From the NCBI GenBank assembly GCA_902761365.1, contig CACWJZ010000010.1:1-38117 (forward strand): a stretch of DNA of 38,117 nt. Reading direction: 5' to 3'. The position numbers were made by a program, and so were the translations under genes. The notes beneath the pieces were generated by a model. The model was not told the DNA's origin and did not search any database. It saw nothing but the letters and a program-made list of their open reading frames with translations. The stretch is from an uncultured Eubacteriales bacterium (GTDB lineage: Bacteria; Bacillota; Clostridia; Christensenellales; CAG-138). Positions 8,227 through 17,141 of this stretch are shown piece by piece (position 1 is the stretch's first letter; each line of letters opens with the position of its first letter).

Positions 8227-8868
8227 ATGAAGCTCTTTTCGCCGGACTCCCGGTTCATGCGCGCCATGAGCATGCTGGGTGATCTTCTGCTGCTGAATCT
8301 GATCTTTCTGATCTGCTGCGTGCCCATCGTCACCATCGGCGCCGCTTCCACGGCCCTGTACACGGTCGCGTTCCGCATGGCGCGGGGCACGGAGGGACAC
8401 GTTCTCGGTCTGTTTTTCCGCGCTTTTCGGCAGAATTTTCGGCGTGCCACGGGGCTGTGGCTGCTTCTGCTGTTGGCAGGAGGCGTGGCCGTGGTGGATA
8501 TTTGGATCTTTGCCGCCTTCTCGGGCGTGCTGCGGCTGATCGAGATCCCCTTCGTGCTGCTGCTGATCGTTGCGCTCTTCACCGCCGGTTATGCCTTCCC
8601 CCTGCTCAGCCAGTTTGAAAACACGGTGAAGGGAACGCTCAAAAACGCGCTGGCCCTTTCGCTGGGGTATCTACCGCGCACCCTCGTGATCACGGCGCTG
8701 AACGTCTTTCCTTTGGTGTTGCTGCTGTATGACCCCTATCTGTTTCTGAACGCCAGCTTTATCTGGGCGTTCCTCTGGTTTTCCGCCGCCGCGTATCTGG
8801 CGACAAAACTGTTGGAAAAGGTGTTTGCTCCCTATCGGGAGGAGAAAAAGGAGGAGGACCCATCGTGA
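8227..8868 (+). CDS. DUF624 (YesL-like) membrane protein
   Basis: Protein of 213 residues with about five membrane segments. The family signature is visible in the first helices: LFSPDSRFMRAMSMLGDLLL, then LIFLICCVPIVTIGAASTAL. YesL-like proteins are often encoded with sugar ABC transporters and YesM/YesN systems, as here, but their function is unknown. The open frame extends upstream, but the ATG at 8227 has AAAGGAGGGG five to fourteen bases before it and is the true start. The stop TGA overlaps the GTG start of the next gene, so the two are translationally coupled. Inference: a helper of the neighbouring transport locus. Confidence 0.88.
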   Translation: MKLFSPDSRFMRAMSMLGDLLLLNLIFLICCVPIVTIGAASTALYTVAFRMARGTEGHVLGLFFRAFRQNFRRATGLWLLLLLAGGVAVVDIWIFAAFSGVLRLIEIPFVLLLIVALFTAGYAFPLLSQFENTVKGTLKNALALSLGYLPRTLVITALNVFPLVLLLYDPYLFLNASFIWAFLWFSAAAYLATKLLEKVFAPYREEKKEEDPS

Positions 8869-10049
8869 TCGTACGCAAACTCGGCATCGCGGATTATCCT
8901 GCCGTCAACGCGCTCTTTGCCGTTGCCTTCGAGACCACGCCGGAGAACGGCCCGGCCAGGGAGGAGGATGAGGGCGTCCGCCACTGGGGCGTTTTTTCCG
9001 AGGACGGCGATCTGATGAGCTCCCTCACCGCCACGCCCTTTTCTATGCGCTTTGACGGCGCGGCCTGCCCCATGGCGGGCATCGGCGCGGTGCAGACCCT
9101 GCCGCCCTACCGCCGCCGGGGCGGCATAGCCGCCTGCTTCGAAAGGGCGCTTCCGGAGCTCTATGAGAGCGGCTTTCTCTTTGCCTATCTCTATCCCTTC
9201 TCCACGGCCTTCTACCGCCGCTTCGGGTTTGAGAGCTGTGTGACCGCCCTTGCCTGCACGGTGGATCTATCCCAGCTCCGCCTGCCGCCGGGCACCGGCA
9301 GCTTCCAGCTCGCCACCAAGGAAAAGCCCCTCTTCGAGGCGATCCGCCAGGTGGATCGGGCTTGGGAAAGGATGTGGAACATGGAGGTCCTGCGCGGCGA
9401 GGGGGACTATGCTTGGCTGGACAAGCTGGACCCGCTGGCGACGCGGGAGTATCTATATGTTTGCTTCGACGCTTCCGGGGCGCCGCGGGGCTATATCGCC
9501 TTCCGCACGGCGGTCGAGGCGGGTGAACGGGCGCTGGTCTGCAGCCGCTTTCGCTTCATGGACAAGGCGGGGTTCTACGCGCTCCTCAGCGTATGCAAGA
9601 GCCTGGCCGCCGATCATCGGCTTGCCAAGTTCACGCTGCCCTCAGATCCTGCGCTGCCCTATCTGATGGGGGAGTGGTCCCTGGGTGCGGCCAGCTTCTC
9701 CCGGAAACCGGCCGGGATGCTCCGCGTGATCCATGTGGCCGAGGTGCTGCGCCGCGCCGCATACCGGGGAGACGGGGCACTGCGCCTCGGTATCCGGGAT
9801 GGGCTGATCCCGGAGAACGACAGCGTGTTCGACCTTGTCTTTGCCCATGGCCGCGCCGTCTCGGTGGAGCGCACGGATGCAAAAGCCGATGCCGTCATGG
9901 ACATCGCCTCCTTTTCGGCCCTGATCGCGGGCGTGTGCGACTTCGACGGCGCCCGAAACTGGATGGACGGCTTGGAGATCATCGATCCCGCGGCTCCGTT
10001 TGAGGGCGTCTTCTACCGCAAAAGCATGATGATCTCAGAGTATTTTTAG
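8865..10049 (+). CDS. GNAT acetyltransferase, Eis-like
   Basis: Protein of 394 residues with the Eis-like layout: an N-terminal GNAT fold with the acetyl-CoA loop VQTLPPYRRRGGIAACF at about 76-92 and the motif LYPFSTAFYRRFGFE, a second GNAT-like region, and a C-terminal part like the sterol-carrier fold. Eis enzymes acetylate amines such as aminoglycosides; many relatives have unknown substrates. It starts with GTG at 8865 inside the stop of DUF624, with GGAGGAGG just upstream. It is followed by a terminator at 10095-10116. In this carbohydrate locus it might act on an amino sugar, but that is only a guess. Confidence 0.9.
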   Translation: MIVRKLGIADYPAVNALFAVAFETTPENGPAREEDEGVRHWGVFSEDGDLMSSLTATPFSMRFDGAACPMAGIGAVQTLPPYRRRGGIAACFERALPELYESGFLFAYLYPFSTAFYRRFGFESCVTALACTVDLSQLRLPPGTGSFQLATKEKPLFEAIRQVDRAWERMWNMEVLRGEGDYAWLDKLDPLATREYLYVCFDASGAPRGYIAFRTAVEAGERALVCSRFRFMDKAGFYALLSVCKSLAADHRLAKFTLPSDPALPYLMGEWSLGAASFSRKPAGMLRVIHVAEVLRRAAYRGDGALRLGIRDGLIPENDSVFDLVFAHGRAVSVERTDAKADAVMDIASFSALIAGVCDFDGARNWMDGLEIIDPAAPFEGVFYRKSMMISEYF

Positions 10050-10085
10050 GAGCAGCGCAGGGACGACAAAGACCGTCTTCATTTC

Positions 10086-10118
10086 GAAAAAACACCCCGC
10101 ATCCTTCGATGCGGGGCG
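10086..10118. terminator. Bidirectional terminator
   Basis: Nine-base arms CCCCGCATC (10095-10103) and GATGCGGGG (10108-10116) with a CTTC loop. An A-run on the left gives a T-run for minus-strand transcripts, and CGTTTCATT lies on the right. It separates the converging acetyltransferase and ABC transporter operons. Confidence 0.85.
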
Positions 10119-10163
10119 TTTCATTGCCTGGGTGTTTCTTGGTTACTCTTTCAACGTGAAAGC

Positions 10164-11696
10164 TTAGCCCGCGTACTTGGCAAGCTGCTCGTTGGCGGCG
10201 GCGACGAACTCGTTGATGCCGGCAGCTTCCAGCTTCTGCAGGAACTCAGCCAGGACCGCAGCCGGATCGGTCGCGCCGGAGCAGAGGCCGAAGGCATACT
10301 CGGCGAAGACGTTGGCGATGGCGGCGCCTTCGGTCTCAACCTCGGAGCTGTCGAAGATGAAGGAGCCGTAGGGCAGCGCTTCGGCGCTGTTGTAGTACTC
10401 GGCGAAGTCCTTCCAGTAGTTCACACCCTCATCCGCGGTGGGCGGCAGGATGCGGACGTTGCCCATGCCGTTGCGCCAGGGGCTATACGTCGCACGGTTC
10501 TCTTCGATCCAGGTGATCGTGCCGTCAGCATTCTTGTTGAAGGTGAATCCCTCGAGGCCGTAGTTCAGCGTGGTCATCACATAGGGATCGGTGTTGAGCA
10601 GGTTCAGGAACTGGAGGGCCTTCTCGGGGTTCTTGGAGACGGTGGAGATGGCCATCATCGCGCCCTGGCCGGAAGTGGAATCCATATAGGGAGCGGAGGC
10701 CGGGACCATGCGCACGTCGATGCCGCGGGCCTTGGAGAAGTCGATCTCGCAGCCATAGGCGTAGGACTGGGTGCTGATGAGGTATTCGCCGCTGTTCTGG
10801 CAGGCGGTGCGGTAGTCGTTGGAGGTGGCCACGTTCTGGATGCTGGGGGAGATGAAGCCCTTCTGCGCCAGCTCATAGGTGCGCGCAGCATACTTCTCGA
10901 ACTCGGGCGTGGAGAACTTGTTCACGATCTTGCTGCCGATGTCTTTGGCGGGGTGCTCCTTGTCATAGTAGTAGGACAGCACGTTGCCGGAACCCAGATC
11001 GCCGGTCACGATGGAGGTGACGTTCACGAGACGCTCAAGCACCATGGGCTCGACGCACAGGGGGTAGAAGTCGTTGACACCCTGGGAAGCCTTGAGATCC
11101 TTGGCCTTCTGGAGCATCTCTTCGAACTCGGGGGAGTAGTAGTCGAGGCCCTTGGCGCAGATAGCGTCCACGTCATACCCGAGCTCGGCGAGCAGGGTGC
11201 CGTTCACATCCCAGCAGTTCTGGGTGGCGGTGTCCTTCAGAGCGGGCACGGCGTAGATGCCCATGCCGTCATAGCCGTTGGTCTTGGCACATTCCCAGAT
11301 GCCCTCGGGGATCGTGGCAAGCAGATCCGCGCCGTACTGGGGCAGCAGATCATCCAGCTTTACCCAATACCCGTCGCGCGCATACTTGTTGTACTCGTCG
11401 GCAGACCAGTTGCAGGTGAAGTACATGTCGACGTTGTCGCCGCCAGCAAGAGCCGTGACGACAGCCGTATCGAAGTCGCCCCAGGTGCCCCAGATGACAT
11501 CGAGCTTGGCGCCGATCTTTTCGTTGAGATAGACGTTCAACTCGTCAAGCACCTTCTTGGAGGCTTCGGGAGAAACATTGCTGCCGTGGAACCAGATCTT
11601 CAGCGTGACGGGCTCTTCAGCGGAGGCGGTGTTGGTGAAGGCGAATACGCCAGCGAACATCACAAGGGCGAGGAGCAGAGAGACGATCTTTTTCAT
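10164..11696 (-). CDS. Secreted extracellular solute-binding protein of a sugar ABC transporter
   Basis: Protein of 510 residues with a signal peptide (MKKIVSLLLALVMFAGVFAF, cleavage probably after NTASA). No lipobox cysteine is seen, so it may be released or held by other means. The mature part has the family 1 binding-protein pattern (VTLKIWFHG, ALAGGDNVDMYFTCNWSADE) of the large LplA-like oligosaccharide binders. It is the last gene of the operon permease-permease-binding protein, with GGAGG before the start, and ends at the terminator 10095-10116. The ligand is unknown; the nearby phosphorylase makes a beta-linked disaccharide or its oligomers reasonable. A second binding protein of different sequence lies at 13867. 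Confidence 0.9.
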   Translation of the reverse strand: MKKIVSLLLALVMFAGVFAFTNTASAEEPVTLKIWFHGSNVSPEASKKVLDELNVYLNEKIGAKLDVIWGTWGDFDTAVVTALAGGDNVDMYFTCNWSADEYNKYARDGYWVKLDDLLPQYGADLLATIPEGIWECAKTNGYDGMGIYAVPALKDTATQNCWDVNGTLLAELGYDVDAICAKGLDYYSPEFEEMLQKAKDLKASQGVNDFYPLCVEPMVLERLVNVTSIVTGDLGSGNVLSYYYDKEHPAKDIGSKIVNKFSTPEFEKYAARTYELAQKGFISPSIQNVATSNDYRTACQNSGEYLISTQSYAYGCEIDFSKARGIDVRMVPASAPYMDSTSGQGAMMAISTVSKNPEKALQFLNLLNTDPYVMTTLNYGLEGFTFNKNADGTITWIEENRATYSPWRNGMGNVRILPPTADEGVNYWKDFAEYYNSAEALPYGSFIFDSSEVETEGAAIANVFAEYAFGLCSGATDPAAVLAEFLQKLEAAGINEFVAAANEQLAKYAG

Positions 11697-11768
11697 GTTG
11701 TTTTTCCTCCGTTTTTTTTTGATGTATCCTAAACAGCTGAGCTGTCCAGTTCGAAAGATGGCTGATGC

Positions 11769-12680
11769 TCAACCCTTGACCGATCCGATCGTCAGGCCGG
11801 AGACGATGTACCGCTGGAAGAAAGGATAGGCGCAGGCGATGGGGATGACGATGAGCACGACCAGCACCATGCGCAGCGTCTGCGTCGGGGCGCGCATGGC
11901 CTCCTGAATGGCGGAACTGCCCAGGGCCGCGCTCATGCGGTTGAGGTACTCCACGTTGTTCTGCAGCTCCATCAGCAGGGCCTGCAGGGGCTGAAGGACC
12001 TTGTTCTGCTTGATGTAGAGGAGGGAGAGATACCAGTCGTTCCAGTAGGCCAGGGCGTTGAGCAGGGCGATGGTGGCGAGGCCGGGCTTCGCGATGGGCA
12101 GCACCACCATGAAGAAGGTGGAATACTCGCCGCTGCCGTCGATGGTCGCGGCCTCGATCAGCTCCAGCGGGACCGAGCTTTTGAAGAAGGTCCGCATGAT
12201 GATGATATTGAATGGGCTCACCAGAAGCGGGACGATCAGCGCGGCGTAGTTTTCCCTCAACCCCAGCACCTGGGTGCAGATGACGTAGGTCGGGACAAGA
12301 CCGCCGCCGAATATCATGGTAAAGAAGCTGAAGAAGGTGAAGAAACCGCGGTATTTGAAGTCCGGGCGGAAGAGCGCATAGGAGTAGAGGGCGCACATCA
12401 GGGTGCTCAGGGCGGTGCCGATCACGGTGATGAGGATGCTGTTGAAGTAGGAGCGCCAGATCTGAGGCAGGCGCTGGATGGCGTAGGTGTAGGTGCCGGT
12501 CGACCATGCACGGGGGATAAAGGAATACCCGATCTCGCGGATGGAGGATTCAGCGGTAAAGGAAATGACGATGACGAAGATAAAGGGGATGATGCAGCAG
12601 ATCGAGAACAGGCCGACGATCACATGGAAGATCGTCTCCGTTCCGACGCTGATTTGGTTCAGGCGATGGTTTTTGCGCAT
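11769..12680 (-). CDS. Sugar ABC transporter permease (LplC/MalG type)
   Basis: Protein of 303 residues with six predicted membrane helices. The cytoplasmic EAA loop that docks to the ATPase is seen as ELIEAATIDGSGEYSTFFMV followed by VLPIAKPGL at about 190-218. It ends VSGLTIGSVKG, typical of LplC-type permeases. It lies 18 bases after the partner permease and 72 bases before the binding protein. No ATPase gene is present in the window, which is common for this class because a shared MsmX-like ATPase serves several importers. Confidence 0.92.
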   Translation of the reverse strand: MRKNHRLNQISVGTETIFHVIVGLFSICCIIPFIFVIVISFTAESSIREIGYSFIPRAWSTGTYTYAIQRLPQIWRSYFNSILITVIGTALSTLMCALYSYALFRPDFKYRGFFTFFSFFTMIFGGGLVPTYVICTQVLGLRENYAALIVPLLVSPFNIIIMRTFFKSSVPLELIEAATIDGSGEYSTFFMVVLPIAKPGLATIALLNALAYWNDWYLSLLYIKQNKVLQPLQALLMELQNNVEYLNRMSAALGSSAIQEAMRAPTQTLRMVLVVLIVIPIACAYPFFQRYIVSGLTIGSVKG

Positions 12681-12698
12681 CTTCTCTTCCTCCTTCCC

Positions 12699-13673
12699 TT
12701 AAAACAGCGTGCTTTCCGGGTCGATACGCTTGACGACCGCGTTGGCGAGCATGATGCACACAAAGCCGATCACGTTCTGCAAGAGGCCGGCGGCGCTGCT
12801 CTGGCTGATGTTGCCGGTGGTGATGAAGACACGGTAGATATACGTGTCGATGACCTGGGTGACGGGGAAGAGGGCGCCGCTCTGCATGGGAACGTTGTAG
12901 AACAGGCCGAAGTCCGCGGCGAAGATCTTGCCCACGTTTAGGATCAGCAGGATGCTGATCATGGTGCGCAGATGGGGCAGCGTGACATAGCGGATCTGCT
13001 GCCACTTGGAGGCGCCGTCGATGGCTGCGGCCTCATACTGACTTGCGTCGATGCCCGTGATGGCCGCGAGGTAGAGCACCGTGGAGTAGCCTACGTTTTT
13101 CCATAGGTTGGCGAATATGATGATGAGCGGCCATGGCTTCGTGGTTGTGTACCAGGAGATGACATCCTTTCCCGCCGCGGCCTGCGCCGCCGGGAGCACG
13201 CCGTACTGGGCGTCGATGAAGGCGTTGAGGAAGTAGCTGACCACGACCCAGGAAAGGAAGTAGGGGAAGAACATCATCGTCTGATAGGCTTTGGCGACGA
13301 ACTTCTTGGTGAACTCGTTCATCATGATCGCGAAGGCGACCGGTATGATCGCGCCGAGGATGATGAACACGATGTTGTACAGGATCGTATTGCGGATCGC
13401 CACGAGCGCCTGGTCGGTCTTGAAGATGAACTCAAAATTCTTGAGGCCGACCCATTTGCTGTGGATGAGGTTGTTCCAGAAGGTCGGGTCGCGGGGGAAG
13501 ATCTTGTAGCTTTTGAACGCGAGGACGATACCGCCGATGGGAAGATAGCGCAGCAGCAGCAGCCATATGGCGGTCGGCGACACCATCGTCAGCAGGGCCA
13601 GGACCTTCTTGTTCCGTTGGAACCAGTTGGGGGCCAGGGAAGCATCACCTTGCCGGGACCGCTTGTTTTTCAT
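12699..13673 (-). CDS. Sugar ABC transporter permease (LplB/MalF type)
   Basis: Protein of 324 residues with six membrane helices and the EAA loop YEAAAIDGASKWQQIRYVTL at about residues 223-242. An in-frame TTG lies six codons upstream, but the ATG at 13673 follows GGGAGGG at a good distance and is preferred. It is the first gene of the permease-permease-binding protein operon, and a candidate promoter lies at 13740-13768. Together with the next gene it forms the membrane channel of an oligosaccharide importer. Confidence 0.92.
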   Translation of the reverse strand: MKNKRSRQGDASLAPNWFQRNKKVLALLTMVSPTAIWLLLLRYLPIGGIVLAFKSYKIFPRDPTFWNNLIHSKWVGLKNFEFIFKTDQALVAIRNTILYNIVFIILGAIIPVAFAIMMNEFTKKFVAKAYQTMMFFPYFLSWVVVSYFLNAFIDAQYGVLPAAQAAAGKDVISWYTTTKPWPLIIIFANLWKNVGYSTVLYLAAITGIDASQYEAAAIDGASKWQQIRYVTLPHLRTMISILLILNVGKIFAADFGLFYNVPMQSGALFPVTQVIDTYIYRVFITTGNISQSSAAGLLQNVIGFVCIMLANAVVKRIDPESTLF

Positions 13674-13739
13674 GTTTTCCCTCCCTGTCAATTTGCAACT
13701 TCATCAAAAACGCAGAGCCTGCAGCATTTTTCTAAACAT

Positions 13740-13768
13740 ATTGTAACAAATGGGCGTTGCCCTGTCTT
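13740..13768 (-). promoter_or_regulatory. Candidate promoter of the permease operon
   Basis: On the minus strand AAGACA (13763-13768), a 17-base spacer and TACAAT (13740-13745), between the upstream terminator and the permease start. Confidence 0.5.
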
Positions 13769-13813
13769 GATGCTCCCTTGCGCTTTCTTGCCTGTGCTTG
13801 TGCAATTCAATAC

Positions 13814-13850
13814 AAAAGCCCGGCTTTCCTCTCGGAAAGTCGGGCTTTTT
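13814..13850 (-). terminator. Terminator after the kinase/lipoprotein operon
   Basis: Sixteen-base arms at 13814-13829 and 13834-13849 with one G-T pair and a TCTC loop. A and T runs on both sides would make it work in either direction. It separates the kinase-lipoprotein operon from the permease operon. Confidence 0.92.
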
Positions 13851-13866
13851 GCTGCTCCAGTATGGA

Positions 13867-15168
13867 TCACGGCTCTTCATTGAGGCGGATCGCCGCCTCC
13901 ACGGCCGCCTCGGCGCTCATCTGCCCCGTGACGCATTTTTGAATATCGGCAAAGAGCTCGCTCTTTGCTTCGCTGGAGATCCCATCCTGCACGGCGCCTA
14001 CGATGCCGGTGATCTGCCCGTTGGTCTCGGCGGCGGACCGTTGGATGGCGTTGAGCCCCTTGGGGCTCGCGCCGTCGATCAACGCCGTGACCTCCGTGGT
14101 GATGAAGGAGCTGAGCACCTCCTCAGAGGTCATGTGAAAGACGAAGGAAACCGCAGCTTCGCGCTTTTGCGGGTCGTTCCACGCCTTGCGGGTGATGAAA
14201 TAGCCCATCGAGATGCCGCCGATCGCCTCCGTGGCTTTCCGCGCCCCCTTGCCCGGCACGAAGCTGACCACGAAGTCGTCCAGATGATCCGGATAGTACT
14301 CCGTGAGATAACCGACCTTCCACGAGCCGTCGATCAGAAAGGCCGCTTTGCCCTGGGCGAAAAGATCCACCGTCTCCGCATCGGTGGCCGTGAGCGTGTT
14401 CTCGGGCAGATACCCCTGCTGATAGAGAGCTTTTATATCCTCGATCCCGGCGATCCAGCTTTCGGCGGCATCGTCGCGGACCAGATGGCCGCCCTCGCAA
14501 TGGGGGATCTTCAAATGGGTATCGAGGGTCCCGTTGTTGAGGACCGCGAATTCAAAGAGGTAATGGGGGATCTCAAAGAGCGAACAGGCCAGCGGCGTAT
14601 AGCCTGCGCGGCGGATCGTCTCACAGTCCCGCAGAAAGCTGTCCCAATTGTAGTCTGGCCCGGAGAGCGACACGCCGCAGGCCTTGAGGACGCGCCGGTT
14701 GACGAAGAGGTTTTCCCAGTAGCCGGTGGAGGGGACGGCATAGTGCTTTCCGTCCGAGGCCACGGCCATCATGGCCTGCTTCATGTTGGTGGCGTAGTCG
14801 GGATACTCCTCCCGGATCTCTTCGATGGAAACGACGCGGCCTGCGTTGATAAAGGGCTCGGCGTCCACGTCCGTGAAATAGAACAGCACGTCCGGCTCCG
14901 AGCCGGTCATGAAGTCAGTCAGCACGTCGTTTTTCCATTCCTCGTTGGAGGTGGACGAGCCGTCGATCACCTTGACGCCCGTTTTCGCTTCGTAGGAGGC
15001 GACGGCGGCTTCGAAGCTCTTGCGGTTGCCGTCGCCGCGGCCGTAGGAGGTGACGACGTTGAGCTCGACCCCCTTGTCGGGGTCTTTCTTCTTCTCCGTT
15101 TTTATACAGCCTGCAAGGGAGAAGAGGACAAGAGCGGCCAATAATAGCTCGGCAATGTGTTTTTTCAT
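13867..15168 (-). CDS. Lipoprotein extracellular solute-binding protein
   Basis: Protein of 433 residues with a lipoprotein signal (FSLAGC, Cys21), so it is anchored outside the membrane. The fold is that of family 1 sugar-binding proteins: NVVTSYGRGDGNRKSFEAAV at the start, LTDFMTGSEPDVLFYF in the first lobe and AAFLIDGSWKVGYL near the hinge. It starts one base after the stop of the histidine kinase gene, and its ribosome site GGAGG lies in the last kinase codons, so the two are tightly coupled. A terminator separates it from the permeases. It may deliver sugar to the transporter or act as a sensing partner for the kinase. Confidence 0.9.
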   Translation of the reverse strand: MKKHIAELLLAALVLFSLAGCIKTEKKKDPDKGVELNVVTSYGRGDGNRKSFEAAVASYEAKTGVKVIDGSSTSNEEWKNDVLTDFMTGSEPDVLFYFTDVDAEPFINAGRVVSIEEIREEYPDYATNMKQAMMAVASDGKHYAVPSTGYWENLFVNRRVLKACGVSLSGPDYNWDSFLRDCETIRRAGYTPLACSLFEIPHYLFEFAVLNNGTLDTHLKIPHCEGGHLVRDDAAESWIAGIEDIKALYQQGYLPENTLTATDAETVDLFAQGKAAFLIDGSWKVGYLTEYYPDHLDDFVVSFVPGKGARKATEAIGGISMGYFITRKAWNDPQKREAAVSFVFHMTSEEVLSSFITTEVTALIDGASPKGLNAIQRSAAETNGQITGIVGAVQDGISSEAKSELFADIQKCVTGQMSAEAAVEAAIRLNEEP

Positions 15169-15169
15169 G

Positions 15170-16840
15170 TTACTCCTCCTTGTCCGGGAAGCTGATGCGT
15201 GCGAGGATCGTGCCGTGATCGGTCTCGTCCATGCTCAGCGCGCCCTCCTTGCCATAGATGAGCTTCAGCCGCTTGCTGACGTTGCGGATGCCGACCGAGC
15301 TGGATATTTCGCCCTCGCCCTCCAGCTGATCGGCGATCCGCTCGCGATCCTTTTCCGTCATGCTGCCGTCATGCTCGACCTCCAGCACCAGACGATGATC
15401 CGCCCGATAGACGCGCAGCCAGAGGTTCCCGCCGCCGTGGCGAGCCAGGTCGTGCTCCACGGCATTCTCCGCAATAGGCTGCAGGATCAGCCGCGGGACC
15501 TGGCGCGAGAGCAGGCTCTCGTCGATCTGCTTGTGCACGCAAAAGCTTTCGCCCAGCCGCTCCCGGATGATGTACAGATACGCATCCATATAGCTCAGCT
15601 CCTCACGGAGCGCGATCTGCGTTCGCCCGTCCCGGTCCAGCGCCGCGTTGAGCATGGTCGAGAGCGCCTCGATCATCGCGCCCACACGGTCGTTTCCGGC
15701 CATGCGCGCCTCCCAGTTGATGATCTCGAGGGTGTTGTTGAGAAAATGCGGGTTGATCTGGGATTGCAGGGCTTTGATCTGGGCCCGCTGCGAGGCCTGC
15801 TGTTCCAGATACGAGCGCTCGAACTGCTCCTTCATCTCCGAGGACATGTCGTTAAAATGCGAAAAGAGCGTTTCGAACTCGGCATTGGGCGCGTGCTCCG
15901 TGATCTCATATCCCCGCTCGCCGGCCTGGACCTTCAGATTGGCTTCGACCAGCGTCTCCACCGGCTTGCCCACATGCCTGCGCCACAGCAGCCACAGCAG
16001 CACCAGCAGCGGCAGCACTAGCAGCGCCGCGCCGGCGGCCGCCCAGCTCAATTCCGGGTGCTCCTTCCATGCGTTATACTTCGCCTCTTCCACGCGCAGG
16101 CGGAAGGGATGCCCGTCGACCGCTTCCTCATACCGGTAGCCGCCGTCCTTTTCCTCTTCCTTTACGATATTCTCCCCGTCATAGCGGAAACAGAGCTCGT
16201 CGATCTGCAGCTGCACGTCCTCCGCCGCGCCGAGCACGGAAAGCTGGGAGAAGAATGCCGAGGGCCTGAGCATCATGACGATGGAGGCGTACGGCTCGAA
16301 ATGGCTGTCGAGCAGGTTGCGCGTCAGGTACAGGTTCCCGTGGATCAGCAGGAAGCAGGTCTGGGTGTCCTCGCTTCGCATGATCTGCAATATGGTTTCC
16401 GTGGCTGTCCGGCAGTCCTGGATCAGCGCCGACCCGCTTTCGCCCGCCCCATAGGCGTAAACGCCGTTGATCTGTTCGTCCCAGAAGGCAAGAAAGACAG
16501 CCCGATAGGTGCCCGAACGGGAGAAATTATCCCGCAAATAGTCATTGAGGCTGTGGTACAGCGCGATCTTGTTCCTGCTCTCGCGATAGCTGCGATAGGC
16601 GCTTCGGATCACGCCGTCGTAGGACACCGACTTGGAATCGTTGATCGCGCTTTCCAGCTCCATTTTGAGCTGCAGCATGGCAAACTGGGCCGTGCCATCC
16701 AACTCCTGCCGGGCGGAGCGCTGATAGGTCTCCTCCAGCAGGATGCCAAATGTCGCCAGCAGCAGGAGGATCGGCACGAGCCAGCACAGGACCATGGTCG
16801 TAGCAAGGCCCGTTCTAAGAGAAATCTTTGGTTTTCGCAC
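15170..16840 (-). CDS. Sensor histidine kinase, YesM-like
   Basis: Protein of 556 residues with a GTG start (16838-16840) preceded by GAGG. A membrane helix at about 12-33, an extracellular sensor region to about 265, a second helix at about 268-287 and a HAMP-like linker are followed by the His_kinase (LytS/YesM) domain. The phosphorylated histidine is in QINPHFLNNTLE and the N box is PIAENAVEHD. The first glycine box is unusual: VEHDGSMTEKD where relatives have a D-N-G-x-G pattern. The second box SSVGIRNVSKRL is normal. It is encoded upstream of a binding protein with a one-base gap. The response regulator at 3477 is its likely partner. Confidence 0.9.
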   Translation of the reverse strand: MRKPKISLRTGLATTMVLCWLVPILLLLATFGILLEETYQRSARQELDGTAQFAMLQLKMELESAINDSKSVSYDGVIRSAYRSYRESRNKIALYHSLNDYLRDNFSRSGTYRAVFLAFWDEQINGVYAYGAGESGSALIQDCRTATETILQIMRSEDTQTCFLLIHGNLYLTRNLLDSHFEPYASIVMMLRPSAFFSQLSVLGAAEDVQLQIDELCFRYDGENIVKEEEKDGGYRYEEAVDGHPFRLRVEEAKYNAWKEHPELSWAAAGAALLVLPLLVLLWLLWRRHVGKPVETLVEANLKVQAGERGYEITEHAPNAEFETLFSHFNDMSSEMKEQFERSYLEQQASQRAQIKALQSQINPHFLNNTLEIINWEARMAGNDRVGAMIEALSTMLNAALDRDGRTQIALREELSYMDAYLYIIRERLGESFCVHKQIDESLLSRQVPRLILQPIAENAVEHDLARHGGGNLWLRVYRADHRLVLEVEHDGSMTEKDRERIADQLEGEGEISSSVGIRNVSKRLKLIYGKEGALSMDETDHGTILARISFPDKEE

Positions 16841-17141
16841 CTTTCCTCACCTCCCCCTCAATCCGCTGAGATCCGGCGAATCATCATCCATGATACCACA
16901 TCTTATCTTTTATCATATCACAGGAAAGCCGCATAGGCAAACAGACAATTTCCACGCTCTATAACGGAAAGGAGCAGGGATCGTGGGGGCAATTTCAGTC
17001 CCGATCCACACCGCAAGGTGGCAGGCGAGGGGGATGCTGTCTTCATCTGTGCTAAAGCTCCCGCGTTTCGTGGGTTTTGATTGCAGAATGCCAGAATATG
17101 ACTATAATAGAACTATACATTTGGATAAGGAGATTTTCTTC
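16841..17141. other. Divergent intergenic region, 301 bases
   Basis: This gap lies between the YesM-like kinase and the flavin reductase. It holds the flavin reductase promoter at 17081-17108. An AT-rich stretch at 16885-16920 probably carries the kinase promoter, but no convincing -35 was found. No gene is seen in it. Confidence 0.6.
17081..17108 (+). promoter_or_regulatory. Promoter of the flavin reductase
   Basis: TTGCAG (17081-17086), 16 bases, and TATAAT (17103-17108), 33 bases upstream of the start codon. Confidence 0.7.
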
